From Atrina japonica (taxonomy: Eukaryota; Mollusca; Bivalvia; Pterioida; Pinnidae), in NCBI GenBank assembly GCA_030159075.1, contig BROG01000540.1, positions 271,501 through 335,500 of the forward strand: a stretch of DNA of 64,000 bases, written 5' to 3'. This document shows positions 26,917 to 39,164 of this stretch, piece by piece (the first letter of the stretch is position 1; each line of letters begins with the position of its first letter). A program made the translations under genes and the position numbers. The notes under the pieces were generated by a model. It worked only from the letters and a program-made list of their open reading frames with translations. It made no database searches and was not told the origin of the DNA.

Positions 26917-27690
26917 ATCATCTGGTTTTATTTCGTTTTATATTCCCACAAAATACTTCCTGCACCACATACACAAATGTATCTAAAATGTACTCCCAAA
27001 TCTGCAGTAGTCAAGGAAATACATGAATCAATTTCCCCTGCAAGGTCTTTAGCTGTAAGGTGAAAGGTCACAAATTTAAACCTATGCCATAGATTTGGGT
27101 ACATTCAGTCAACAGTACATGTACTTGCTATTGTACTGATGCATACAAATGTACTCACATACTCGTATTTGTACACTGTACACTGATTTTATATTTAGAC
27201 ATGCATGAGACCTGGGATTTTAAATATAGTTCTTATTAGAAAAAAAATAAAAATTGACCTTTACCCCGAATACCAAACATTGGCAAAAATGTAGTTTCAA
27301 GTTTCTATTTTTAAAATGCTTCATTACTTGGCCTAGTATTAAACTAAAGAGCAACATGTATGTACTTTTTCAGTTTGCAGAAGTGTGTACAGATTTTATT
27401 TTTCATGTGTTTTACACCATTATCTTTCAATTCAAGAGGTGGTGGTCCATTTTTTCAAAGCTAGGCACAAAGCCCAGAAACCTAGAAAAAGACCACCAAC
27501 ATTCCAAATTTGAAATGAATCCTACAATGAACCCTAAAACTAAGCCTTATGATTACCAATCTATTTAAAATAATAATCGATAATCATTTTTTTTATATAA
27601 TCAAGACTATTTATATTAGTTTAAATCATATTCAACAATTGCCTTCTCCAGGTCGAGATACTAGTGTCAGTGCTTTCATTTCTACATATT

Positions 27691-27772
27691 AACCCTTTCA
27701 ACCCTACAGATCATAATAGACAGACCACAATAGAAAGCCATACCATTCAGATATTCAGGAGTGAAGGGTTAA
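27691..27772. repeat. Short fold-back with AACCCTTTCA termini
   Basis: TTAACCCTTTCAACCCTACA opens it and AGGAGTGAAGGGTTAA closes it; the inverted match is about 17 bp. Possibly the same broad family as 16928 but with a different centre. Confidence 0.45.
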
Positions 27773-29191
27773 ACACAGCAAAATAAACAAAATTAATACC
27801 ACAATGAAATCTTTTGATTCTACAGTATTTATTTATTTGATATCGTATTTCACCTGCACTCCGCAATAAACATGTTTCATACTCAGAACTGTAAATGAAT
27901 TGAGAGTAATTAATCAATTTTAGAATTATATACTAATAATCAGAATCAGAATTGGAAATTACTGACCAATTTTCCATTATGATCGATTATCAACCCATCA
28001 CTACTTAAAAGTCTATACTGTGCTATTATATATTGTGTAGTTTTTTTGAAATGCATTTATCAATAATCCAAGATAATCAAGGGAGATTACTCTTTAAGCA
28101 AACTTTTAAATACGTAAACATTTTTCACATTATGTGCAGCATGCATTTATTACTAGTCTATCATTTGATTGCAATCATGTTACTAAATGTTCATTTTAAT
28201 TTTCATTTTGATGACTTTTCCACTTGCAATCTAAGGATATAAATCCAATAAGAAATGAATGAGACTGAATAAAAGTCAATTGAGATTACAATTATTACAG
28301 AAACTTCCACAGTACAATTCCAGACCACCCAATGTTCAAAGATAGTACCACCAAAATCTGAAGGCTTAACTAACTACATTTTTAATTGTCAGAAAAGGCA
28401 GTAGATTCTATCAAATTAAAGGATTTTTTCAACATTAACTATAAGTACAAATGAACTTTGAGGTTTCTGTTGGTAAATTTTGCTTCACCCATTCCAACAG
28501 AGGTACTCTTTTAGCTCTAATCCTCACATGTGTCAATTATTAACACTATAACACCTTCAGATACATTGTACAGTAAAATGAATCATTAGAATGGCACAGA
28601 AAATACAAGATTTCAAAGAAATGCAATAAAATCTAAATCCACAGACCAATCAAATCAAATGAAATACAATACAGACATTTTAAAAATGTCAATTTGTATA
28701 ACTTTCTGAGAAATTACTCACAAGTACTACCGTATATATACATGTATATAGAGAGTTGATCAGGATTAAACGTCACATAAAGGAAGTGAAATGCATGCAC
28801 ATGTACGTAAAGTATGATTTACGTGGTCATGCACCAAGTTATTTGTGAGCAAATAAACACACATTGTAGATATGAATTTGTCATCAAAGAATGTAGTTAA
28901 GTACATGTACATGCATCTGGCAAATATAACCACACTGTATAGCATTAGCCTGCATTTTTATTGTACCCTTTGCTAGTTAATCTAAATCAAAAGTCTACCA
29001 TGTTTACCATTAGATATTTTGGTCAAACTTTGTCACCAATTTTGCAGCATAATTCAGGTGACAAAGTTTGATAAAAAACTCTTGCCTACCCTCTTGTTCA
29101 TTAGATTAGATTTTGGTCATACATTTTCATGACATCAATAATGCCAACCCTTTTGTCCAGGAGATGTTTATTTGATTTACATTGTCACCAG

Positions 29192-29473
29192 GAGCCAGCC
29201 TGCCTCAGTCGTAAGCACGCTCGACTCTTGATCATGAGGTCTTGAGTTTGAGTTCATCCAGTGGCAGGTTGGTTTTCTGTCTTTCGGATGAGAAAGTAAA
29301 AACAGAGATAACGTGTCACAGTAGGTGTCGGCACCTTACAGAACCCTCACTGCTCAATGGCCGTAACTGCTGAGGATAAGCCAAAATTTGAAACCCTTCA
29401 CCAGCATTTGGTGATGTCTCCATGAGTGAAAGATTCTTGAGTGGAACGTTAAACAATAATAAACAAACAAACT
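29192..29473 (+). mobile_element. tRNA-derived SINE, copy 2
   Basis: Same family as 25608-25888, same orientation and length. Box A is degenerate (TGCCTCAGTCGTAAG) and box B is GAGTTTGAGTTC; the body and the AATAAACAAACAAAC tail are conserved. The target duplication is TTGTCACCAG (29182-29191) versus TTGACACCAG (29474-29483), one mismatch, so probably older than copy 1. Confidence 0.9.
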
Positions 29474-29879
29474 TTGACACCAGTTATGCCTATCAGCCTA
29501 TAGGTATATATATTATAAACACAATACCAAAGTTACAATGCTCAAGACAATGTTTCTATTAAGTTTTTAAATAAACTATATAATGCACATGTAGGAATGT
29601 ATTGCATGTTCATAAACTGTGATATATACTGAAGTTTAGACTACACAAAATCTAGACTACAGTTGAAGACTTTAAAATTTTGATATAAGCCTTTTAAAAA
29701 CAGATGGGGGATTTTGCAGGTCACTAACCTGAGGCAGACATGCTACATGCTAGGAAAATAATGCTAAGCCCTGATGCAGCATCCCTGTTATGATGTGCTG
29801 TTTAAGTACATGTAGTATTATCTTGAGAGACAATAACATGAAAGTCATTTCTTTGAATATTGTCCCAAATGAAATCTTC

Positions 29880-29952
29880 CTTTGATAAGACCACCTGTCT
29901 CCCAGACCACATTTTCATGGCAAATGGGTTTGTCTTTCAAGACAGAATATAC
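29880..29952. repeat. Diverged fragment of the same fold-back repeat
   Basis: TTTGATAAGACCACCTGTCT, ATGGCAAATGGG and TCTTTCAAGACAGAATA match the pattern of 6558-6716, with substitutions and without clear ends. Confidence 0.4.
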
Positions 29953-30660
29953 ACTTCATGCAATATCAGTGGATACTAGGTGTATGAATATTTGCATCAA
30001 ACAGGGAGTGAGTTAAATTTAACTATCAGGCAAACACAATTGGATCATTATATGCTAAAGGGGTGTATCTACATCTACAGAGGAATGAGATGAAGCTAAC
30101 AAGGAAACATATAATAAAAAGAGTACTTTGAACAGGTAATCAACATTTAAGTGTATGTATACAAGAAAAATATTGACCTTAAGTGAAGAATTGCAAACAT
30201 TTTGTAAGATGACAAAGGAGTGTTATCAGGTAAGAGGTAATGCTGAGAGAGAAAAAGCTGAGGTGATATATTGGTCTACTGCTCTATAGAACCACAATGC
30301 CTCAAAGCAAGACAAAATACTGCTACAAGTAAACAGACAGTACTAAACAATGTACTAAATGTGTGTAGTGTATCTATAATGTGTAAATGAAACATGATTT
30401 CATTCATAGTATTGAACAAATATTGTTATTTGAGAGATGTAGAAAGAGGATTGAGCAAGAATTGTTTATTGAGTCATATATGATATTTTACTCATTGAGG
30501 CAACAGCTGAAGTATTAAAATCTAGCTTAACATAATTTTGTAAATGTTACAAATGTTGGACTATGAATTGTGGTAAATCATATGAAATACATGTAATTAA
30601 CCCACATTGATAAAATGTATAAAGATAATATACAAATATTAAAGAGCCCCTGGAACATAC

Positions 30661-30737
30661 AGTTGAACCCGTCTTGACAGAGACCACCTTATCTGCCATG
30701 ACATGTGGTCTCTTGAGATAGGTGGTCTCCATCATGA
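30661..30737. repeat. Fragment of the CAGTTGAACC fold-back repeat
   Basis: CAGTTGAACCCGTCTTGACA begins it, then GAGACCACC and GTGGTCTCTTGAGATAGG, self-complementary. Same family as 6558-6716, truncated. Confidence 0.5.
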
Positions 30738-32346
30738 GAGGCCATAATAAAATAATACCATAATTTAACCAAACTGTTCTTTAATGTTGTGTTTCATGAT
30801 AACAGGTGCCCCTTCATGACTGTGGTTTATCTGTAGTACTGTATCCAATACTATCCAGTGTACTTTCATTTGCTCTTCCCAATAACATCCCCAAAGTCAT
30901 GAAAACTTTCCTTTTAAATGGGATAGTGGAACAAGCTTTCTCAAGAATCAAATTCACAGCTCGATAATTGTTTTTACTTAGTTGTAAGAAATCATTTCAA
31001 GATAAAATACCCTTAAAATTACAAAATGTGTTAACATGAAGAACACTAGGTTTCTACATTGACTGTAATTACAGTGATAGAACTTTATCTTCAATGTAAA
31101 TTAAAAACAGAAAGAATCAGGTCTTTTAATAGTACAATGTAATTTCACATTAAGCTTAATCAGGAAGTGATATATCAATTCTCTTCAACCTCAACTTTAG
31201 TGGTTTAATTAACTCATCAATCGTTACCTGCGTAAGCAATAACTTAGCATTCAACAGAGATTTTCAATAATAAAATGGTCATGAACAGTTTAACATAATC
31301 ATCCTCTGACCACCCAGGCCAAGACCTACATGTTTGCAGATTTTTCCTTCATGAAAATTCAGAAATGAGCTACCAAACATGTAGTATCAATATATAATTG
31401 CCTAATGAACGAAAATAAACACTCTTACCCCTATACTTATATTGTGTATATATATACACACATGTACATGTAGTCGACATAATGCATCACCTAGACCTAG
31501 CAGATGTGACTAGTGGTGTGTCTGTTTAGTGTACATTAAGAATCAAATGGGGTCTTGGTGTTTTATCCATCACCTCTAGCCATATATTTTCTTATTTAAC
31601 CAGACCCAGCATGTAAAAATCTGGCATTTTTGTATAATTACAATTTAAAGCCATCGTGTTTTTCATGTTAACCTCTCCTTAATCCTGCCTGACAACAATT
31701 TGGTCGTTAAATAGTAATAATGTACATGTTCAACATATCAAGAGTATGTTGATATCTACCTTTTGTTTTTGTAACTGCCTTTGCAATATTAATATTGGTT
31801 TGTTGTGACAACATTGCTGTTCTGTGTATATACATTGTATATAAGTAACTTGACAACAGAAATCAATGAAGCAGCGTGAAAAATACCAGATAAATGCTTC
31901 TTAAGTTTGTTGTGTAACACCACAAAATATGAAATGACTGTGGGGTTTAAGTGATTATTATCAATGAATGAAATGACCAAAGGTGAAGGAATCAAAGACA
32001 ACAAGGCAATCTGTTCCTTAAAATATAATATATGTAAATAATATCTTTTAAGATAACATGGAAAGTCCACTAAGGAAAACAATGACAATACTAATTTCTC
32101 TGAATTATATTGACCATATAATCTCAATGACCAGTACATATGGTTAAAAAAAACAGATTGTGATCTATATATGTTTTAAAATTCTTAAATCTGTTTAAAA
32201 AGGAATTAACTTACGATAATTATCCTTTCAAGTACAAGCAGGTTTTTTTTTAACAAGGATATGACGAACATGTATAGAAATCATGAACAAGTGTACGATA
32301 TATCCACAAAGATTATGTTTAAAGATTTCTATATTTAAGGTTTAAA

Positions 32347-32350
32347 TAAA

Positions 32351-32431
<81 letters not shown>

Positions 32432-32432
32432 A
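32347..32432. repeat. (AAT)n microsatellite
   Basis: ATAATA trinucleotide array with AAAAT interruptions at regular intervals, forming a higher-order period. Confidence 0.95.
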
Positions 32433-32835
32433 CTAAAATGTTTTAATAGTGGAGAGAACCTGGTTACAATGTACCTCAGAAGAGACCCCTGGCCTTCCAC
32501 AAGTAAATTGGCAAGCTTCATTTTACACTTGTAAATGAAGTAATAAAAAGTGAAGAAATGTATTTTTCAGATAAGAATCATATATGAAGTATGTTCATTT
32601 ACATAACTACCATTATTACAAACATACATACATGTACAAAATGTATGTGAAATGTATTAGATATGTAAAACAACCAAAAGAACTACAAAATTTACCTAGA
32701 GTAGTGATTCTGAATCTTGATAAACTACATCAAATAGCTTGGTGTGTGTTTTGTTAACTTTATTTACTATACCTGTACCTGCAGTAGATACAATGACAAT
32801 GTTAAAATAATCCAGTACATTGTATATACAGGGGG

Positions 32836-33090
32836 TCAACATTAATGAAAATTTCCACTTGTCCTACAGGACAAGTAGTATTGAAATCTACATGTCCAAA
32901 TGCAACTGACTTGTCCGAAAATCAAGTAACCTTGAAATACATTATTTTGTGTACAAGAATAATCTTTATTGAATTAATTTTTGTCTTCAACAATTTCACT
33001 TGTCCTTTTGGACAAGTGAGAAGTGACATCTACTTGTCCGAATGCAAAATGGACTTGTCCCGGACAACTGGACAAACTTGAATGTTGAAG
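32836..33090. repeat. Element with two diverged CTTGTCC/GGACAAG units
   Basis: Unit 1 (about 32854-32926) and unit 2 (about 32995-33071) share CCACTTGTCC....GGACAAGT, then ATCTACnTGTCC, AATGCAA and GACTTGTCC. The outer words TCAACATTAATG and CATTCAAGTT (inverted) suggest a TIR. The 78-codon frame across it mirrors the repeat and is probably incidental. Confidence 0.6.
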
Positions 33091-33388
33091 GCTGATATAT
33101 GGGTATACCAGTATACATTATAAATAAAATGTAATACAATGTAGATAAATCTCAATACATTTATATCAGAGGAAGTGAACAGTTCATCTTATAGATGTAT
33201 CAATGCCAAATGTTTATGTTCACATTTGTTCTTAGTAATATAAATTTTTAAAATGCTTTCAGCAGAATTAAAATGAAGTCTATTATGAGGTGTGTGTTAT
33301 ACAGTGTGTAATAGAGATTACACATGTTCAGGACAAGTTTTGCATTACAATAGATAATGCATCAGACACCTCAGACACAATATGTATG

Positions 33389-33391
<3 letters not shown>

Positions 33392-33434
<43 letters not shown>
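33392..33434. repeat. (TA)n microsatellite, left of MITE
   Basis: About 43 bp of TA ending at the CACTGTGAAACC terminus of the MITE at 33435. Confidence 0.95.
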
Positions 33435-33437
<3 letters not shown>

Positions 33438-33598
33438 TGTGAAACCTGTATATAGGGGCCACCCAAGGGACCAGAAAATATTGACCTTTATGTGCAGGTG
33501 ACCCTTATACACAGGTTCAATTTAGTTGAAGTATGCAGTCAAGGGACTCGAAAAAACAGGTAATCCTTATATAGAGGTGGTCGCTATAGCAGGTTTTA

Positions 33599-33600
<2 letters not shown>
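33435..33600. mobile_element. MITE with ACTGTGAAACCTG / ACAGTAAAACCTG termini inside (TA)n
   Basis: The left end (CACTGTGAAACCTGTATATAGG) and inverted right end (ACAGTAAAACCTGCTATA) form imperfect terminal repeats. The interior repeats GACC-TTTAT and CCTTATA words of the 'accounting' type seen in this family. A (TA)n tract flanks each side (33392-33434 and 33602-33702). Confidence 0.65.
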
Positions 33601-33601
<1 letters not shown>

Positions 33602-33690
<89 letters not shown>

Positions 33691-33702
33691 ATATATATAT
33701 AT
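33602..33702. repeat. (TA)n microsatellite, right of MITE
   Basis: About 100 bp of TA with one CATG break, starting at the TTTTACTGTA terminus of the MITE. Confidence 0.95.
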
Positions 33703-36700
33703 GAATGAAGGCAAACTGAACAGGATGTACATGTATAGATTTATGTACAAATCAAATGGACCAACACAAAAATAGCTCTATAGTCCTTTAAAATATTTGT
33801 TGAAAACAGAATTCTTATGATACATATATTTTACCTAAAATGCCCGACATACACTGCAAATGTAGCGTTAAAGGTGTTTTCATTTCAATAAGAAGGAAAT
33901 AGATGTATCCTATATCAAAAATGTTCTTTTTACCATAGAAGAAATACACGTTTTAGTGAAATTATGTGATATCATATTGCAGAATTATAACACATCAATT
34001 GAATTTTATGAAGACCAAGTATGCATGCAATTTGATATCCATGCCATGAAGTGCCATATCAAAAAATACATGTAGGATCTGAATCAAAATTTTGAAAATC
34101 AGCAAAAAATTAAATGACATTATGTACTCCTTCACTTATTTACCATACTCTCCAAAGGACAGAAAGGTCATGACCCTGTTAGCTTTCCATTTTTACGTTC
34201 CCCAAATGTTTAACAAAACTTACTACAAGTATATGTTTAAATGTGCATATAACTTATAAGGTGACAGATGAATTTGGAATTATATGATGCATAATTGTAA
34301 GTGTATGGAAGTAATAAATCTATATTTCTGTATGTAGTACATACAATACAGGTTTTGAAAAGCACAAGACAAGGTGCATTGACAGGTGTGGACTTGACTG
34401 TAGTGCCAAGCTGAATAAAATAATAAAAAAAACCATGTATATGTATGAAACTCAAATCTCTAAAAAAAAAAAAATAATAACATCCCCCCCCCCCCAAAAA
34501 AAAACACCAACATGTGCTGATATGCAAAACTTATATCTGTATTATGTCTCAGAGACTTGCATATTTAACTTTCCATATTGAGCACTTGGCAAATGGATAT
34601 TTGAATGTCTGAGGTAAATATTGGTACTGGGAAAAATCTGGGACCTTTAACATGTAAGATGATTGCTATAGATACTGACATACATTGTACATGTATATAT
34701 TTCACTAGACCACCATGAGCAGTCATATGCAAATGGCATTATTGAGTCTTGACATGCAAAAGTATATAATTTACATTATGACTTGCATTTGCAACATATA
34801 TATTACTCTTCAGAGAGGCCTTACAAAATAATGATCTCTTGACTACTGAAGACGAAGAGTTTCTACTATTTGCAATGCATTGCACAAGAACCAATGGTAA
34901 AACTATGTGAAAGTGATAAAAAATATCAAATCCAAATATTTTGAACGACAATGCACTAGTTAATGATTTTATCAGATTATCCAATTAATTCCACAAATTC
35001 TTACATTAATTCTTTATTAAGCATAGAGTAAAGGGCACTTTCCAAATAAACCAAGCTTTGACCAAAAAGAAATTCAACATTTACATTTGTACATCTCGAA
35101 AACTCTTGTAGACAAATCAACAAACACTTGCTGAGAAATTTGGAATTCGACCTTTTTGCCAAAAACAACGGAGCATTAACAGGTTTTCATGTTAGTGATA
35201 GGATTTCTTGTCAAAGTTTAGTCTACCTATATTTGTGAGTGCTTTTCATGTTTCTGTATTATTGTAGCAGCAGGAGATAGGAGATGCTCAAATCATGTAC
35301 TCATAATCATACTTTACCATCTGTTCACTGATGAAAACCTACTGCTGTAACTAACAAACAAAAACTACAAAAAATTATCAAAACGGAATCTCAATCGTCT
35401 CCAGTTTTTTTTTTTAAAAGAAAAAAAATCCATCTGAACAGAAATTTCAGTTGCTTCTTCTAACTCCTGATACTTTTGTTTAATTTAATTAGTCTAATCT
35501 GGATAACTGTACCTAAATAAAATATCATATCACCCAATAAAACTGCAGGTGCTTGATCTTGTTCAGTTTTTGTTTGATCCAACATGTTTCTATGACACCT
35601 TTTCAGCTTCAAACATTCTAATATTTTAACCGAATGATTACAACTGAAATATTGACTGAATCTTTGAAATGGGAGCAAGTAGCACATTATTTATCCTTCT
35701 ATCTATGATCATTTATTTACTGAAATTGTCAGTTAAAAAAAAGATAATTTAAAAGAAAACTTAAGTGTACAAAAAGTACATACATGATGTTGTAGGCATA
35801 CATGTGTTCAGAGCAACTTTAATCAATCTTAAGTTTTAATTAGGAAACCTGTAAATAACTTCTACACAAACTTGCACATGTACAAGCATCAACACAGTGC
35901 CCCTTAAAAAAGACCCTGAACGCCATGGATAAACTTGTTGCTTGATAACATTGGTATGTGTTTAATGATCTGTGAAACTAAATTAGATATCTATAGAAAC
36001 TACATACATTTATCTACTAATTTCTCCAAGTAAATGAAATGCTAAAATTGATTGGATTTTCTTGTTTCTACACTGATTAGACAGATGCAAGTTTCAAAAT
36101 CAAACTTCATACTCATCAAATTTGTTACTAAAACACTCCGGCAGAATTTCAACTCCACCTGACTCTACAACAAACATGGTACGTGCCCTTAGCAATTGTG
36201 GTGGTTCTCCAAGGAGTTAATCAAAATGATGTTAAAAAGCTTTATACATTGTATATGTAATTCTATGCAAGTGCTAAAGCAATTGATAACTATATGAGGA
36301 ATCACTTGATTTCACAAGTAATATTTTAAAATATCTACACATGTATAATTCTATCTTATAACTAGCACCTGTTGATGATAGTATAAGGGGGGTTAAATAT
36401 ATATATTTTCATATTACGTTTTTTTTTTAAAAGTTTTCAACATTAAGGTGATAAACAAGTGTTGTAATGTTATTCTGAAAGTACAACTACAGATCAAGCA
36501 GGAAACTTCAAAACATGCATTTAAAAGATTTCATTCCACTGATAATAAAGCAGGTGTACATTAAAATTCTCCACTTCCATAATTTTATACTCTAGCTAGT
36601 ATTAGGACAGGCCATATTAGCATTTTATCAAAATGTTTCAAGGGTTCAATAAAAGTTGATACAGGCTTTAATTAATGGTAAAAAAAGAACATATTGGTGA

Positions 36701-36871
36701 CATAAATTATTGATTTCCTACCAGAGTACTCAATAGAAAAGACTGGTGAAATTTGTAGTCTGTATAAATATCAAATTTATAAAAAAAACTACAAATATGG
36801 AACAATCACAATGACATGTAACAGGAAATCTCTATATTTTTACATTGATCCTTGTCACCACTCAAGATAAA

Positions 36872-37148
36872 TTTGTTTGTTTGTTTATTGTTGTTTAACG
36901 TCCCACTCCAGAATATTTCACTAATATGGAGATGTCACCAAATGCTGGTGAAGGGCTTCAAATTTTGGCCTATGCTCCGCACTTACGGCCATTGAGCAGT
37001 GAGGGTTCTTTAACATGCCGACACCTACTGTGACACGGGACCTCCAGTTTTTACTGTCTCATCCGAAAGACAGGAAACCAACCTGTCCCCGGCGGGACTC
37101 GAACTCACGATCCAGAGTCGCGCGCTACCGACTGAGCCAGGCCGGCTT
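36872..37148 (-). mobile_element. tRNA-derived SINE, copy 3
   Basis: Antisense copy of the same SINE: GTTTGTTTGTTTATTG tail at the left end, box B complement GGGACTCGAACTC near 37094, and box A complement near 37125-37145. It has a perfect 11-bp target duplication CTCAAGATAAA (36861-36871 and 37149-37159). Box B here (GAGTTCGAGTCCC) is the closest of the three to a tRNA consensus, suggesting the youngest copy. Confidence 0.92.
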
Positions 37149-38709
37149 CTCAAGATAAAAGGTTTGTATCAAAATGTACATGTTATAACACATGCCTGCC
37201 ACTAATGAAAAAAAAAACATTTCAAACTCAGTATACATGTACATTTGTATACTACAACTAAAAGTACTCCTTTGGTATACATGTATAAAGTGATACATAT
37301 ATAAATTTGTGGTTTCTAATTTTTCAATACCATTGTCTTTATTCCATGAAGTGGATTTTGAGGCTTCTACACTTAGTTTATATATACAATTATACATGTA
37401 CATTCAAAATTAATTTCATAAAAGAACTAAAATGTGTGTAATAGATAGAGACTCTGGGGTTTCTATTCTACCTTGTACTACAATGTATACACAATTTATA
37501 TACATTGTATATTTATTAGATTGTATGTATGTACATGTACATATTTTGCTACATGTGTATAGAATTACCATGGAATTGAAATAGCATACATTGTTTATAT
37601 GCGGTATTCTCAATTGAAAATATTATGAAACTTTTAAATTTGCTTATTTGGCATTTTGTTGAAATCTGATAAGATATTATTCTGAGTGTATGTCAGCTAG
37701 GGGATTTATAAAATAAAATGTACAAATGTATGTAAAGATTTACACATCAGGACCAGGTCCTGAAAACCATTAATTCAACACAAGTGTACATCACACTGAC
37801 TTGGGGGAGAACTGCCTCTACGATTTACGTTTGTTCTATACTCAGTAGTTCTTATAAGATTAAAATAATACCTGCTATATATACCTCTGATGCAATTAAT
37901 GCAAAGCAGTATGTAAATGTATCATTTATTTCATGTTTACACCTTAGTTTTCTTTCTTCATTCACATGTTTAGAATACATAACATTTTAGCTTATCTTTA
38001 AATCCTAATACTCCCTTTTTTCATCATATCCGTATCAAATTTCCTTATTTAATTTTGTTTTAACCAAAAGCTTAGATTCTACATTAGCTTTACTTGACAA
38101 GAGTGTTTTAATGAGATGTTTAACTATCATATATTTTGAATGAAACTATATACATACACATGCACATATAATGCAATATTCTTTACTTACCCGTTTGTAC
38201 TTAGATCAGTATATGGACCATCAAAATATCTACAACACACGTTGTCCCTACTAGTTTTGCATTTTATCTACACAATACTTTTTAGAAAACTTTTTTTTTT
38301 ACCAACAGTGTATGTGAAAAAAACGAGTTCGGAGTTTTTTCACTCGATAAATTGTGGTACACGTGCTTTATCGCTGAGATTTGTTTAACTTAAATGAAAA
38401 AAGAATTTACTATCAAGAAGAATGACAGTACATGTATACGTAACGTCTAGCAAGGTACATTCACCTAAAATCTTCCACTATTTAAATAGTGGGATTTAAA
38501 TTTCGGTAGTGTACACGTAATATGAACTGAACGAAATATCTTGACAACTATTAACTTTACCTATGTTTACTTGATCGCTCGAGAATTTACGTTAGAAAAA
38601 TAATCTGAAACATGCACCGGTAATTTCCAAGTCAAACAGTCACCGTCCCATAACTGCATTAGAGTAAGTCGTCTGCTAAAATAATTTGACAGTGAATGTG
38701 TATACCTAC

Positions 38710-39148
38710 CACAGCCTTTACATGTTATCTTTCGTATGGATCTCCCAACTTTCTTCGTAACAGCAACCGGGAATGAGGAAATCCTATAGTATTCTGAGGA
38801 GTTAGTTCTTTTGAGGAAAAAGTAATATTTTGTAGACGTTTTAGTAATATTTGTAACACAACTTTGTAAATTTTCTTCACCAAATTCACCGATAAGTAAA
38901 GTTTTTGTTTTCTTCCCATCTTTTAGATAATTAACACCTTTCCGAACCCTCCTTATTTTAACTGTGATATTAAAATTTGTCCCCAAAGTTGGGTCCAAAA
39001 GTTGGGACACTCGGCCCTCTACGACCACATCTGCCAGGTAAGCACTGGACGCCGGGTCTGTAAAATCCGAATTACAAGTCCGACACCACACATGGAATAC
39101 GCATAATAAAAGTCCTAGTAAGATAAACCGTAACTTGAAAAGCTTCAT
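38710..39148 (-). CDS. Neuregulin/vein-like growth factor precursor, exon 1 (signal peptide + N-terminal module)
   Basis: First coding exon, 146 codons plus one base. The start is the first ATG after an in-frame TGA and has A at -3. Residues 1 to about 22 form a signal peptide: basic N-end, then a Leu-rich core. Residues 38-146 resemble the region before the Ig domain in vertebrate neuregulin-2: a VVVEGRV strand, a KYYFFL segment near 107-112, and a closing TCKGC (142-146) just before the Ig exon. Cysteines are at 22, 25, 97, 143 and 146. N-glycosylation sequons lie at 60, 100 and 116. The donor at 38709 (G|GTAGGT) is phase 1 and fits exon 2, rebuilding a Gly codon. The protein should be secreted or presented as an ErbB/EGFR-type ligand if the EGF module follows. 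Seen: frame, signal peptide, splice phase. Known: neuregulins carry this order before the EGF module. Inferred: family name. A generic NTR/OB-like secreted protein is the main alternative. Confidence 0.85.
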
Positions 39149-39164
39149 ATTCCCATTGAAAAGT

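Larger units (their letters stand above)
8324..38709 (-). other. Intron 1 of the neuregulin-like gene (30.4 kb)
   Basis: Bounded by a GTAGGT donor at 38709 and a TTCATAG acceptor at 8324. It contains at least three fold-back MITEs, three tRNA-derived SINEs plus a SINE tail fragment, several microsatellites and poly(A) tracts. It also holds two candidate alternative first exons (18650-18641, 14470-14443). Apart from the features listed separately I see no conserved coding signal: open frames of 60-116 codons here are AT-rich or derived from simple repeats and lack splice context. Confidence 0.75.

Noticed and set aside
31789..32139. 116-codon minus-strand frame
   Set aside because: Composition follows local AT bias (Leu, Ile, Tyr, Ser); lies within intron 1 with no splice sites of matching phase noticed.
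33517..33750. Open frames of poly Ile/Tyr through (TA)n
   Set aside because: Produced by the dinucleotide repeat; the same applies to 11305-11502, 47294-47506 and 54282-54494.
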